Shown here: positions 42,855-52,031 of the stretch, in pieces
Numbering within the stretch: position 1 is the stretch's first letter
Layout of the letters: each line of letters opens with the position of its first letter
From: Streptomyces mirabilis
GTDB taxonomy: Bacteria > Actinomycetota > Actinomycetes > Streptomycetales > Streptomycetaceae
NCBI RefSeq assembly: GCF_039503195.1
Contig: NZ_JBCJKP010000001.1
Span: 5,766,001 to 5,830,000 of the forward strand
Length of the DNA: 64,000 nt
Direction: 5' to 3'
The notes under the pieces: model-generated
Seen by the model: the letters and a program-made list of their open reading frames with translations, nothing else
What the model was told of the DNA's origin: nothing
Databases searched by the model: none
Position numbers and translations under genes: made by a program

Positions 42855-42890
42855 GCCGCGCCCCCCAGGTTCTAGCCTGGGGGGCGCGGC
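42855..42890 (+). terminator. Terminator after ftsH
   Basis: A perfect 15-bp stem (42855-42869 with 42876-42890), 6-base loop, followed by GTTTTGG: one of the few hairpins here with a T run. Confidence 0.93.
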
Positions 42891-42959
42891 GTTTTGGCAC
42901 GACCGCACGTTTTGGACGCGTCGACCAGCACGCGCAAGATCCACAGGAACGAGGACCAC

Positions 42960-43565
42960 ATGACCGACCCCGTGACGCTGGACGGCGAAGGTGTGATCGG
43001 CGAGTTCGACGAGAAGCGCGCGGAGAACGCCGTACGGGAGCTTCTCATCGCGGTCGGCGAGGACCCGGACCGCGAGGGACTGCGCGAGACGCCCGGGCGG
43101 GTCGCCAGGGCGTACAGGGAGATATTCGCGGGGCTGTGGCAGAAGCCCGAGGACGTGCTGACGACCACCTTCGACCTCGGACACGACGAGATGGTGCTCG
43201 TGAAGGACATCGAGGTCCTCAGCAGCTGTGAGCATCACCTGGTGCCGTTCGTCGGCGTGGCCCATGTCGGCTACATCCCGTCCACGGACGGCAAGATCAC
43301 GGGCCTGTCGAAGCTGGCCCGGCTCGTGGACGTCTACGCCCGGCGGCCACAGGTGCAGGAACGCCTCACCACGCAGATCGCCGACTCCCTGATGGAGATC
43401 CTGGAGCCGCGCGGGGTGATCGTCGTCGTGGAGTGCGAGCACATGTGCATGTCGATGCGCGGGGTGCGCAAGCCCGGCGCGAAGACCATCACCTCGGCCG
43501 TGCGGGGCCAGCTGCGCGATCCCGCCACCCGCAACGAGGCGATGAGCCTGATCATGGCGCGTTAG
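42960..43565 (+). CDS. folE: GTP cyclohydrolase I
   Basis: A 201-residue protein. The zinc ligands are in [20 protein letters not shown] and the second Cys in [13 protein letters not shown]. It converts GTP to dihydroneopterin triphosphate, the first step of folate synthesis. The other folate genes (folP, folB, folK) are on the opposite strand a few hundred bases away, with an intervening DUF3180 gene, the usual Streptomyces arrangement. Confidence 0.97.
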   Translation: MTDPVTLDGEGVIGEFDEKRAENAVRELLIAVGEDPDREGLRETPGRVARAYREIFAGLWQKPEDVLTTTFDLGHDEMVLVKDIEVLSSCEHHLVPFVGVAHVGYIPSTDGKITGLSKLARLVDVYARRPQVQERLTTQIADSLMEILEPRGVIVVVECEHMCMSMRGVRKPGAKTITSAVRGQLRDPATRNEAMSLIMAR

Positions 43566-43671
43566 GGCCTGTCCGGCGGATCATGCTCACCTGCGCTTGT
43601 GGGGCGCCGTCACTTTCCTCCGACCTGATCCCCTGGCGCCCCGGCGCACGCTCGGTGGCGCGGCCCGTCCG

Positions 43672-44160
43672 TCAGGCGACCGGGGCCGCGCCGCCGTGGT
43701 CGTTGTCGTCGTCCTCCGGGAGCTTGCAGACGCGCTCCAGGAAGAACGCGGCCGCTACCACGGCGATGCCGGCGAGGACCGAGGAACCGGCGTAGATGGC
43801 CTGGTCGCGACGGGCGGGGATGTCCAGGGACTCGAGCAGGAACGCGCCCGTACCGCCGTACATGCCCGACACGAGGGCGGCGACCAGGGCGCTCGCCTGG
43901 CCGAAGACGACCGCGCGGGCCGCCATCAGGGGGTCGACGCCCTTGGCGCCGGGGCGGCGTTCACGCTGGGCCTTGAGGCGGGCGCGCAGCGAGAGCGCCG
44001 TGGACAGCAGGACGACGGCGATCAGGGCCAGGACGATGGGGGCGGCCAGCGGGACCCGCGGGAGGGTCCCCACCGCGCTCCACAGGCGCGCGCCCGCCCA
44101 GGACAGCACACCGGCCACCACGAACACGGCTGCCAGCGTCCTGATGCGCAGCTGTTTCAC
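43672..44160 (-). CDS. DUF3180 membrane protein
   Basis: A 162-residue protein with four hydrophobic segments (LAAVFVVAGVLSWAGARLW, LAAPIVLALIAVVLLSTAL, VVFGQASALVAALVSGMYGG, AGSSVLAGIAVVAAAFFLE). The GTG at 44160 starts KQLRIRTL. DUF3180 follows folK in actinobacteria; the function is unknown. Last gene of the folate operon, 56 bases after folK. Confidence 0.92.
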   Translation of the reverse strand: MKQLRIRTLAAVFVVAGVLSWAGARLWSAVGTLPRVPLAAPIVLALIAVVLLSTALSLRARLKAQRERRPGAKGVDPLMAARAVVFGQASALVAALVSGMYGGTGAFLLESLDIPARRDQAIYAGSSVLAGIAVVAAAFFLERVCKLPEDDDNDHGGAAPVA

Positions 44161-44216
44161 GTTGTTGTCCCTTTGCCCCTCTTGTAAGCCCGTCTTGGTC
44201 GTCCTGACCTTAACGA

Positions 44217-44828
44217 CTACTCGGGCAGCCGGAGTTCCAGGTCGGGCCGGGGCAGGACGCCTTCCCGGGTGACGGCGGTGAGCAGGTGGTCCACGGGGCC
44301 GCGGCCGGGCAGCTGGGCCTCGGGCTCCACGTCGTGCCAGGGGGCCAGCACGAAGGCCCGTTCGTGGGCGTGCGGGTGAGGGAGGGTCAGGACCGGGTCG
44401 CCGGAGACGACCTCGGCGTACGCCACGATGTCCACGTCGATCGTGCGCGGGCCCCAGCGCCCGTCCCGTACGCGGTGGAAGGCCTCCTCGATCGCGTGTG
44501 CCCGCTCCAGGAGCGAGGACGGCGGGAGGGTGGTCTTGAGGACCACGACCGCGTTGAAGTACGTCGGCTGGCTGCCGGGTTCGACGCCCCAGGGCTCCGT
44601 CTCGTAGACGGGCGAGACCGCCTTGACGCGGACGCCAGGGGTGTCCTCCAGGGCGTCGATGGCGCCCTGGAGGGTCTCCAGGCGGTTGCCCAGGTTCGAG
44701 CCGAGGGAGAGTACCGCCCGTTTCGGGTTCTGCAGGGTCGTGTCGGCGGCGTCCACCCGCTCGACCACGGAGGCGGGCACCGGCTGTACGGTCGGGTCGC
44801 TCTGACCCTCGGTGAAGTAGGCGGTCAT
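44217..44828 (-). CDS. folK: 2-amino-4-hydroxy-6-hydroxymethyldihydropteridine pyrophosphokinase
   Basis: A 203-residue protein. The core LSLGSNLGNRLETLQGAIDA, VYETEPWGVEPGSQPTYFNA and DGRWGPRTIDVDIVAYAEV is HPPK. It transfers diphosphate from ATP to the pterin, making the folP substrate. A roughly 35-residue N-terminal extension precedes the core. Its ATG overlaps the folB stop (ATGA), so the two are coupled. Confidence 0.95.
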   Translation of the reverse strand: MTAYFTEGQSDPTVQPVPASVVERVDAADTTLQNPKRAVLSLGSNLGNRLETLQGAIDALEDTPGVRVKAVSPVYETEPWGVEPGSQPTYFNAVVVLKTTLPPSSLLERAHAIEEAFHRVRDGRWGPRTIDVDIVAYAEVVSGDPVLTLPHPHAHERAFVLAPWHDVEPEAQLPGRGPVDHLLTAVTREGVLPRPDLELRLPE

Positions 44829-45184
44829 ACTCGGCTCCGGGTGATCGTGACGGTCACGTCGTCGAAGGGGACCGTGATCGGCGCGTCCGGTTTGTGCACG
44901 CAGACCTCGACCTCCTGGACCCCGTCGTGCTTCAGGCAGGTCCCGGCGATGCGCTCGGCGAGGGTCTCGATGAGGTCGACGGGCTCGCCCTCGACGACGG
45001 CCACGACCTCCTCCGCCACGATGCCGTAGTGCACGGTCTTCGACAGGTCGTCCTCGGCCGCGGCCGGTCGGGTGTCCAAGCCCAGTGTCAGGTCCACGAT
45101 GAAGGTCTGGCCTTCCTCGCGTTCCTTCTGGAAGACACCGTGGTGCCCGCGGGCCTTGAGGCCGCGCAGCGCGACACGATCCAC
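44825..45184 (-). CDS. folB: Dihydroneopterin aldolase
   Basis: A 119-residue protein: VALRGLKARGHHGVFQKERE, the catalytic region and VEVCVHKPDAPITVPFDDVT. GTG at 45184 follows AGGAG at 8 bases. It cleaves dihydroneopterin to the folK substrate. Overlaps folK by ATGA. Confidence 0.95.
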   Translation of the reverse strand: MDRVALRGLKARGHHGVFQKEREEGQTFIVDLTLGLDTRPAAAEDDLSKTVHYGIVAEEVVAVVEGEPVDLIETLAERIAGTCLKHDGVQEVEVCVHKPDAPITVPFDDVTVTITRSRV

Positions 45185-45475
45185 GCGAATCACTCCTGCA
45201 ATCGTCGGTAGCGGCCGATGTCCACCGAGTGCGGTTGGCGCACCGGCCTCGAACGAATCTACCTGCGGGCACTGACAGAGCTCACCCACGGGGACACGCG
45301 CCCACATGATGGGCACGAGGCTTCATCGGGTGTTACCCCTGGGGAACACGGCGGCTCACGGGTTGGTAGCCGCCCCTACCCAGCGGTTCGTGATTCCAAC
45401 CACTCCTTGGTGCCGATGGACCGCCCGTCCACCCGACCGGGGGTGTCCAGGGGCTCAGCGGGGGTGTTCTCGTCC

Positions 45476-45970
45476 TCAGCTGGGGGTGTCCTCGTCCTCC
45501 TCCTCGCCCGATTCGGCGAGTACGGGTGAGGCGTGGTGCGACCAGAGTTTCCAGCCGTCGGCCGTGCGGCGGAACACGTTCGTGGCGACGACCAGCTGGC
45601 CGACGAGGGGGCCGAGCTCGTCGCTGTCCTCGGGGGCGGGGCCGCCGCTGAGGATGTTCTCGGTGCAGGTCACCAGCGCGGTGTCGCCCGTGACGGAGAC
45701 GTGCACGTCCGTGAGGAAGAACTGGATGTACTCCGTGTTCGCCATGATCAGCGCGTACGAGCGCAGCACCTCGCCACGGCCGTTGAGGACCGGCCAGCCG
45801 GGGTGGACGCAGGAGATCACCGCACCGTCGCCCTCGATGTCGTCGTCGGCGGTGTCCAGGGGAGCCAGCCACAGCGACGACAGTCCTTCGAAGTCACCCC
45901 GCTCGAGTGCCTCGTAGAAGGCGGTGTTGGCGAGTTCGACCTGCTCGACGTCGGTGCGGGGTGCGCTCAC
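45476..45970 (-). CDS. NTF2-like (SnoaL-type) protein in the folate operon
   Basis: A 164-residue protein with the cone-like alpha+beta NTF2 pattern: ELANTAFYEALERGDFEGLS, CVHPGWPVLNGRGEVLRSYA, VTCTENI and NVFRRTADGWKLWSHHASPV. The GTG at 45970 overlaps the folP stop (GTGA), so it is coupled to folP. Acidic C-terminal tail. The fold is used by ketosteroid-isomerase-like enzymes and by binding proteins; no pathway role is known. About 290 noncoding bases separate it from folB. Confidence 0.88.
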   Translation of the reverse strand: MSAPRTDVEQVELANTAFYEALERGDFEGLSSLWLAPLDTADDDIEGDGAVISCVHPGWPVLNGRGEVLRSYALIMANTEYIQFFLTDVHVSVTGDTALVTCTENILSGGPAPEDSDELGPLVGQLVVATNVFRRTADGWKLWSHHASPVLAESGEEEDEDTPS

Positions 45971-46827
45971 TGGGCTCCCTCTACGGCCCGGGCGACCCGT
46001 ACGGCGTCGGCGGTGGCCCGTACCTCGTGGACCCGGACCGCCCAGGCACCCTGGTGGGCGGCGAGCGCGGAGACGGCGGCGGTGGCGGCGTCCCGTTCGC
46101 GGGCCGGTGGCGGGGCGCCCTCAGGGCCCGCCAGTACGCGGCCCAGGAACCGCTTGCGGGAGGCGGCGACGAGCAGAGGGTGGCCGAGTTCGCTCAGCCG
46201 GTCGAGGTGGGCGAGCAGCGACAGGTCGTGCTCGGAGTCCTTGGAGAAGCCGAGGCCCGGATCGACGACGATGCGGTCGGGGGCGATGCCGCCCGCCAGA
46301 ACGGCCTCCACGCGTGTGTACAGCTCGTCGACGACTTCGGAGACGACGTCCGCGTACGTACCCCTCACGTTGCCGCCCTCGAGGAAGCCGCGCCAGTGCA
46401 TGACCACGAAGGGTGCGCCGGCCGCGGCGACGGCGGGGATCATCGCGGGGTCGGCGAGACCGCCGCTCACGTCGTTGACGAGGGCGGCGCCCGCGGCGAG
46501 CGACTGCTCGGCGACGGATGCGCGCATGGTGTCGACGGAGACGGTGACGCCCTCGGAGGCGAGGCCGCGGACGACCGGGATGACGCGCTTGAGCTCTTCC
46601 GCCTCGTCGACGCGGGTCGCGCCGGGGCGGGTGGACTCGCCGCCGACGTCCACCAGGTCGGCGCCCTCGGTGACCAGGTGGAGGCCGTGTTTGACGGCGG
46701 CCGTCGTGTCGAACCAGCGGCCGCCGTCGGAGAAGGAATCGGGGGTCACGTTGACGACCCCCATGACCGCGCAGCGGTCCCAGGTCGGCAGTCCCGCGAC
46801 GTGGCCGCGGCGGCGCTCGGAGTTCAT
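45967..46827 (-). CDS. folP: Dihydropteroate synthase
   Basis: A 286-residue protein with VNVTPDSFSDGGRWFDT, DVGGESTRPGATRVDEAEEL, VVDPGLGFSK and AASRKRFLGRVL, the folP signatures. It condenses the pterin pyrophosphate with p-aminobenzoate and is the sulphonamide target. First gene of the folP-NTF2-folB-folK-DUF3180 operon. Confidence 0.96.
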   Translation of the reverse strand: MNSERRRGHVAGLPTWDRCAVMGVVNVTPDSFSDGGRWFDTTAAVKHGLHLVTEGADLVDVGGESTRPGATRVDEAEELKRVIPVVRGLASEGVTVSVDTMRASVAEQSLAAGAALVNDVSGGLADPAMIPAVAAAGAPFVVMHWRGFLEGGNVRGTYADVVSEVVDELYTRVEAVLAGGIAPDRIVVDPGLGFSKDSEHDLSLLAHLDRLSELGHPLLVAASRKRFLGRVLAGPEGAPPPARERDAATAAVSALAAHQGAWAVRVHEVRATADAVRVARAVEGAQ

Positions 46828-46996
46828 ACGTCCAGCCTAGGCCTCCGGCGGGGGGCCGAATCGTCTGCGGGTTCGCTCCGGCGGGGGTCTTTGGCCGCTT
46901 CCCGGCCTGTTTCCCGCCCACCCGTCCGGCGCGGTCGGCCAAGTAGGTGACTCGAAAAGGGCGGAGGTGTCGATATCGGGCACCCAGGAAGACCGC

Positions 46997-47045
46997 GGCC
47001 CGAGCGAGGGTCCCCAGGGCTGGGGTAGGGGCCCTCGCTCGGGCC
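46997..47045 (-). terminator. Hairpin terminator after the DUF2156 gene
   Basis: GGCCCGAGCGAGGG (46997-47010) pairs perfectly with CCCTCGCTCGGGCC (47032-47045); TCCCC/GGGG-type pairs extend it. It begins 15 bases after the - strand stop at 47060. Confidence 0.88.
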
Positions 47046-47059
47046 TGTTCAGAGGGGGG

Positions 47060-48889
47060 CTATGCCGCTCTGACCCCGCGTTCCGCCACGCCGTGGGCGC
47101 ACGGGCGCGGAGCCGGTGTGCGGCGGCGCAGCAGGCTCGGGAGGGCCAGGTTCACGAAGCCCTCGGCCTGCATGGCGGCGATGCCGATGCGCGGGAGGTC
47201 GCGGGAGGAGCGGTAGACGACGAAGCGGGGCTCCCAGCGGGGGCGGAACTTCGCGTTGAATTTGTACAGGGACTCGATCTGGAACCAGCGCGAGAGGAAG
47301 ACGAGCAGGCCACGCCAGGCCCGCAGCACCGGCCCCGCGCCGATCTTCTCGCCGCGGGCCAGCGCCGAGCGGAACATCGCGAAGTTGAGCGAGATCCGCT
47401 TGATGTCGAGTCGTGGGGACGCCTCGAGCGCCGCCACGATGAGGAGTTCGTTCATGCCGGGGTCGGCCGAGCGGTCGCGGCGCATGAGGTCGAGCGAGAC
47501 ACCGTCCGTGCCCCAGGGGACGAAGTGCAGGACGGCCTTCAGGTCGCCGTACGGGCCGAGCGCGTCGTCCGCCTTGTGGGCGGTGGCGATCAGGCAGTCG
47601 CCGTCGGACGGGTCGCCGATGCGGCCGAGCGCCATGGAGAAGCCGCGTTCGGTGTCCGTGCCGCGCCAGGCCTCCGCCGCACGGCGTATCCGCTCCAGCT
47701 CGCCCTCGCTGAGGTCACGGATGCGCCGCACTCGGGTCTCGTAGCCAGCCCGTTCGATGCGCTTCACCATTTGACGCACGTTGCGCATCGCGCGTCCGGA
47801 CAGGGAGAAATCCGCGACGTCCACCACCGCCTCGTCGCCCAGCTCGAGGGCGTCGAGGCCGGTCTCGCGGGTCCACACCTCGCCGCCCGTCTCCGAGCAG
47901 CCCATGACGGCGGGGGTCCAGGAGTGGGCCTTGGCCTCGTCCATGAAGCGTTCGATGGCGCCGGGCCAGGCCTCCACGTCGCCGATGGGGTCGCCGCTGG
48001 CGAGCATCACACCCGAGACGACGCGGTAGGTGACAGCCGCCTTGCCGCTGGGGGAGAAGACGACGGCCTTGTCGCGGCGGAGCGCGAAGTGGCCGAGCGA
48101 GTCACGACCGCCGTGCTTGTCCAGCAGGGCCCGAAGCTGGGTCTCGTCGTCCTCCGTGAGGCGGGCGGCGGGGTGCTCGGGCCGGAAGGCCAGGTAGATC
48201 GTGGTGACGGCGGTCAGCCAGCCGAGCGCGCCGAGCGAGAAGGCGACCGTCCAGGACGTGGATCCGGCGTAGTCGACGGGGCCTTCGAAGCCGACCAGGC
48301 CGTACAGGACGTGCGTGATGCGATCGGCCAGGCTCGGGTCGCCGACCATCCGGTTCTGGTGGGCGCTGACGATGACCAGTCCGAGGGCGAGGGAACCGGC
48401 GCCCATGAGGACGAAGTTGGCGAGCGCGCGCCAGCGGCTGCGCGGATCGGGCAGGGCGGCGAACTCGCTCCGGTGGCGCAGCAGTGGTGCGAGCAGCGCG
48501 AGGGAGATGACGACGCCGATGATCGAGTGGCGGTAGGCGAACTGGGCGACGGCACCCGCCGGCAGCAGCGCGACGGCAGCCCGCCACGCTCGGCGCTTGC
48601 GGCGCCGCAGCCCATGAGCGAGCAGCAGCAGGAGTACGCCGGCGCTGAGCGACAGCGCGGCGGCGAAGGGGCCGAACGAGCCGGGCAGCACCTCGGCCAT
48701 GGTGTGCATACGACTGCGCCGGAAGCGCGGGAAGACCCCCGCGGCGATGTCCAGGACCCCTACGAGTGTGCAGGCCCTGGCGACGAGGGCGGGAACGGCA
48801 TCTGGGCGCGGACCACGGAGTATGCGTCGCGTCCTGCCCGTGCGGTCTGGAACCTCGCTCGACATTTCCCCATCTATCCTGACAGACAT
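47060..48889 (-). CDS. DUF2156 phosphatidylglycerol lysyltransferase-like membrane protein
   Basis: About 609 residues; the start is uncertain (ATG at 48889 chosen; 48949, 48931 and 48865 also possible). The N-terminal half has about six membrane helices (ALSLSAGVLLLLLAHGL, IIGVVISLALLAPLLRH, FVLMGAGSLALGLVIVSA). The C-terminal half is the cytosolic GNAT-like DUF2156 domain, with HFALRRDKAVVFSPSGKAAV, VASGDPIGDVEAWP-like VMLASGDPIGDVEAW and NELLIVAALEASPRLDIKRI. It is like MprF/LysX but has no lysyl-tRNA synthetase part. Such enzymes add amino acids to phosphatidylglycerol. The precise substrate is unknown. It diverges from the esterase gene. Confidence 0.87.
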   Translation of the reverse strand: MSVRIDGEMSSEVPDRTGRTRRILRGPRPDAVPALVARACTLVGVLDIAAGVFPRFRRSRMHTMAEVLPGSFGPFAAALSLSAGVLLLLLAHGLRRRKRRAWRAAVALLPAGAVAQFAYRHSIIGVVISLALLAPLLRHRSEFAALPDPRSRWRALANFVLMGAGSLALGLVIVSAHQNRMVGDPSLADRITHVLYGLVGFEGPVDYAGSTSWTVAFSLGALGWLTAVTTIYLAFRPEHPAARLTEDDETQLRALLDKHGGRDSLGHFALRRDKAVVFSPSGKAAVTYRVVSGVMLASGDPIGDVEAWPGAIERFMDEAKAHSWTPAVMGCSETGGEVWTRETGLDALELGDEAVVDVADFSLSGRAMRNVRQMVKRIERAGYETRVRRIRDLSEGELERIRRAAEAWRGTDTERGFSMALGRIGDPSDGDCLIATAHKADDALGPYGDLKAVLHFVPWGTDGVSLDLMRRDRSADPGMNELLIVAALEASPRLDIKRISLNFAMFRSALARGEKIGAGPVLRAWRGLLVFLSRWFQIESLYKFNAKFRPRWEPRFVVYRSSRDLPRIGIAAMQAEGFVNLALPSLLRRRTPAPRPCAHGVAERGVRAA

Positions 48890-49088
48890 CGCATCCCGTA
48901 GTTCTGCGAGAGACCTTGAATCCGGCGCCATTCCGGCATCCGGCGACATTGCGCCCTCTAGGACGGTGTCTTGGGGGGTCAGGTTCACTCCCCAACGGAA
49001 AGCCGGTTCAAAAGGCAAGGAAAGTCCAGGGCAAGGCCTCGCGAAGCAGCAGGGCGGCCAGGGGCGGAAAGCGCAGGCAGGACAGCTC

Positions 49089-50219
49089 ATGGGTCTCACG
49101 AGCAACAAGGTGCTAGTGCTGGCGGTTCTGTCCGCCGTGCTGCTGTTCGTCGGCACGGTGTGGTGGTGGCCACGGCTGGCGCGCCATAACTGGCGGGCCG
49201 TCATCGGACGGATCGGGCTGCTTCTGGTCACCCAGGTGGCGATCTTCGCTTCGATCGGCCTGTTCGCCAACCAGGCGTTCGGGTTCTACGCGAGCTGGGC
49301 GGACCTCTTCGGTCAGGAGAGCGGCCAGGGCGTGGTCGTCTTCCACGGCGGCCGGGGCGGCTCCGACGGCGGGCCTCTCCAGGTGGTCGACACCCAGCCG
49401 GTGAGTGTGTCGGGCGGGACCCGGCCGCAGATCGGCGGCCAGATCCAGAAGGTCGACATCGTCGGCCGTACGACACACATCGCCACGCCCGCGTTCGTCT
49501 ACCTTCCCCCCGAGTACTTCCAGTCGCGCTACCGCACCCGCAGTTTCCCGGCGGTCACAATCCTCACCGGCTACCCGGGTACCGCCGCGGCGCTCATCAA
49601 GGGTCTGCACTATCCGCAGACGGCTCACGACTTGTCCAAGAACGGGCAGATGCAGCCGATGATCCTCGTCATGATGAGGCCGACGGTCGCGCCGCCGCGG
49701 GACACGGAGTGCGTGGACATCCCGGGCGGTCCGCAGACCGAGACGTTCTTCGCCAAGGACCTCCCCGACGCCGTGTCGGCTCACTACAGGGTGGGCAAAA
49801 AGCCCGGAAGCTGGGGCATCGTCGGTGATTCCACGGGCGGTTACTGCGCGCTGAAGCTGGCCATGCACCACCCCGAGGCGTACGCCGCCGCGGCGGGACT
49901 GTCGCCGTACTACAAGGCGCCGATCGACCCCACGACGGGCGACCTCTTCCACGGGAACAAGGAGATGCGCAACAGCGCGGACCTGCGCTGGTTCATGCAG
50001 CACAAGCCCGCCCCCGCCACATCGCTGCTGGTCACCAGTAGCAAGGTGGGCGAGCACAACTACAAGGAGACCCTCAAGTTCATCAGCCTCGTGCAGTCCA
50101 AGCACCGCACCCAGATCGCGTCGATCATCCTCGAGAGCGGCGGCCACAACTTCAACACGTGGCGGCGGGAGATCCCGCCGACGCTTGAGTGGCTCAGTGG
50201 GCGGCTGAGCGACCGTTGA
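49089..50219 (+). CDS. Membrane-anchored esterase, antigen 85/esterase D-like
   Basis: A 376-residue protein from ATG at 49089. Two hydrophobic segments at the N-terminus (NKVLVLAVLSAVLLFVGTVW and VIGRIGLLLVTQVAIFASIG) place the enzyme outside the membrane. The alpha/beta-hydrolase nucleophile is in WGIVGDSTGGYCALKLAMHH and the histidine in LESGGHNFNTWRREIP. Similar to the antigen 85-type or DUF3327 esterases, so acyl transfer or ester cleavage at the cell surface is plausible. Divergent from the DUF2156 lipid-modifying gene. Confidence 0.88.
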   Translation: MGLTSNKVLVLAVLSAVLLFVGTVWWWPRLARHNWRAVIGRIGLLLVTQVAIFASIGLFANQAFGFYASWADLFGQESGQGVVVFHGGRGGSDGGPLQVVDTQPVSVSGGTRPQIGGQIQKVDIVGRTTHIATPAFVYLPPEYFQSRYRTRSFPAVTILTGYPGTAAALIKGLHYPQTAHDLSKNGQMQPMILVMMRPTVAPPRDTECVDIPGGPQTETFFAKDLPDAVSAHYRVGKKPGSWGIVGDSTGGYCALKLAMHHPEAYAAAAGLSPYYKAPIDPTTGDLFHGNKEMRNSADLRWFMQHKPAPATSLLVTSSKVGEHNYKETLKFISLVQSKHRTQIASIILESGGHNFNTWRREIPPTLEWLSGRLSDR

Positions 50220-50476
50220 CCGTCGTCCCCGAATAGGTGGCGGCCCGCGTGATCCGTGCCGAGCCCCCTGGAATTCATGGAGCCCCTCGAATCTCTCGAA
50301 TCACGCGGACTCAAGGGAATTGATCAACAAGTAGCCGCTTTGCGGGGCAAGCGGGAGCCCTTGTGGGACAAGGAGTTGCCCTTATAGGCGGCTGAGGCGG
50401 TGTGAAGCCCCTGGGGTGGCCGTGTTTTTACCGGGCAGGGCTCCAAGATTCGCCTACGCGCGGTAAGTTTCTGGCC

Positions 50477-51961
50477 ATGCCACGTGGACGTCACCGCCAT
50501 TCCCCACCTCTGCACCGGCTGCTGCCTCCTTCGGCGATCGCAGGCGTCTCGCTCGTCTGCGCCGTGGGGCCCTGGCTGTTCACGGAACCAACGGTGCTCC
50601 GCGCCCTGGCCGCGGCCGCCGCGGTGACCGCCGTCGTGGGCGGTGTCGTCATGCGCCGCTGGGACACGGCGGCGGGCAAGCGTGTCGCGGACCTCACGCG
50701 CGCGCGGGCGAGTGACGAGTGGCGTCACGAGGAGCGCGTCGCCGAGCTCGAGACCGACCTCGACGAGTCGCGCGAGCTGCGCACCAAGCTCGAGCACAAG
50801 CTGCGCGCGAAGCGGGCGGAGCTGGCGGGCCTGCGCAACGAACACGCGGCCCTGCTTCGGCGGTACGCCACGGCGGAGACCGAGCGGGCGAGCGCCCTGG
50901 AGGGTCGCCGACTGCTCGAGATAGAGACGGTTGCCCCCGCTCGCGCGCTGACCGCCGCGACGGAGACCGTGGAGTCAGCAAAATCCGGGGACGTCGGGGA
51001 CGCCGTGGACTCGGTGGAGCCGGAGGCCCTCGAGGGCGCGGCTGCCACGGACGAGGACATGAACGAGGGCGCGGGCGAGGACGCGGTCGAGGACACCGAC
51101 GACGGTGTCACCGTCGACGACGTGATCACCGTAGAGGCGGAGAACGCCTCCGAGGAGCCGACGGACGCGCCCGAGTCTCCCCAGGTCTTCTCCCCGGCCG
51201 GGTCGTCGCTCTTCCTGCGCGCCGACGCCGCGCTGAGCCGGATCACGCACGGCGACGCGGCGACCGACGTCTCCGACGCGGACACTGAACCGGACACCGA
51301 TCCGGACGACGATGCGAAGCCCGGCGCCGAATCCGAAGCCGAGGGCGACACCGAAGCCGATTCCGAAGCCGAGGTCGAAACCGCGACGGCCTCGGACTCC
51401 GAGGCCGATGCCGCCGCCTCCGGTTCCGACGGGCGCGAGCCCTCCGAAGGAGAGTCCGCCAAAGGAGAGTTCGACAAATCCGACAAAGGGGAACCCCCGA
51501 CGGACGGCCCTCCGAAGGGCAACCGCCCCCTGACCGACGCCAAGACGGCGCCGCTGCCCGTCCCCGCCGCACGCGCGGCGTCCGTCGAGGCGGAGCCGGT
51601 CGCCCCGGCGGCCCACCCCGTGAAGCCGACGAAGCCCGCCCGTGCCTCCGGGCACTTCACCGTGCCGACCGCGGTGGCCGTCGCCCCGGCCGCGCCCGTG
51701 CGGCGCCCCTCGGTCGAGGGCGGGTTCGACTTCTTCGGTACGCAGAAGGGGGCGTCCTCGGCCGCCATGGACGCCATGCAGAACGAGGACCTCGCGGACG
51801 TGGTCGGACAGGAGGCGCTCGCCCTGCACAAGGCTGAGGCCGAGTCCGGTTTCAAGCCCGTCGACGAGGGTTCCCGTGGTGTCGGCCAGGTCATCGACCT
51901 GACCGCGCACGACGAGACCGAGCACATCGACCTGACGGAGCTGCGGACCGCGGCTTCCTGA
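50477..51961 (+). CDS. Membrane protein with coiled coil and acidic repeats, unknown function
   Basis: A 494-residue protein from ATG at 50477. Two N-terminal membrane helices (SAIAGVSLVCAVGPWLFTEP; ALAAAAAVTAVVGGVVM) are followed by a coiled coil (DEWRHEERVAELETDLDESR, then RELRTKLEHKLRAKRAELAG). The middle is very acidic with Glu/Asp-Ala-rich runs (ESEAEGDTEADSEAEVETAT) and a basic/proline segment. The C-terminus has a short conserved-looking patch, GGFDFFGTQKG and VIDLTAHDETEHIDLTELR. I recognise no enzyme fold. Conserved-looking tail suggests a partner-binding motif. Confidence 0.8.
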   Translation: MPRGRHRHSPPLHRLLPPSAIAGVSLVCAVGPWLFTEPTVLRALAAAAAVTAVVGGVVMRRWDTAAGKRVADLTRARASDEWRHEERVAELETDLDESRELRTKLEHKLRAKRAELAGLRNEHAALLRRYATAETERASALEGRRLLEIETVAPARALTAATETVESAKSGDVGDAVDSVEPEALEGAAATDEDMNEGAGEDAVEDTDDGVTVDDVITVEAENASEEPTDAPESPQVFSPAGSSLFLRADAALSRITHGDAATDVSDADTEPDTDPDDDAKPGAESEAEGDTEADSEAEVETATASDSEADAAASGSDGREPSEGESAKGEFDKSDKGEPPTDGPPKGNRPLTDAKTAPLPVPAARAASVEAEPVAPAAHPVKPTKPARASGHFTVPTAVAVAPAAPVRRPSVEGGFDFFGTQKGASSAAMDAMQNEDLADVVGQEALALHKAEAESGFKPVDEGSRGVGQVIDLTAHDETEHIDLTELRTAAS

Positions 51962-51995
51962 GACGCCTGTACGTGGGTACGTGGCTCACGCGGAT

Positions 51996-52023
51996 GAGGG
52001 CAGTGGCTCGGGCCACTGCCCTC
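51996..52023. terminator. Bidirectional terminator
   Basis: A perfect 12-bp stem (GAGGGCAGTGGC with GCCACTGCCCTC) and TCGG loop between convergent genes. Confidence 0.9.
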
Positions 52024-52031
52024 TCGTCGTC

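Noticed and set aside
46967..48901. A 644-codon + strand open frame
   Set aside because: Antisense of the DUF2156 gene; no homology.
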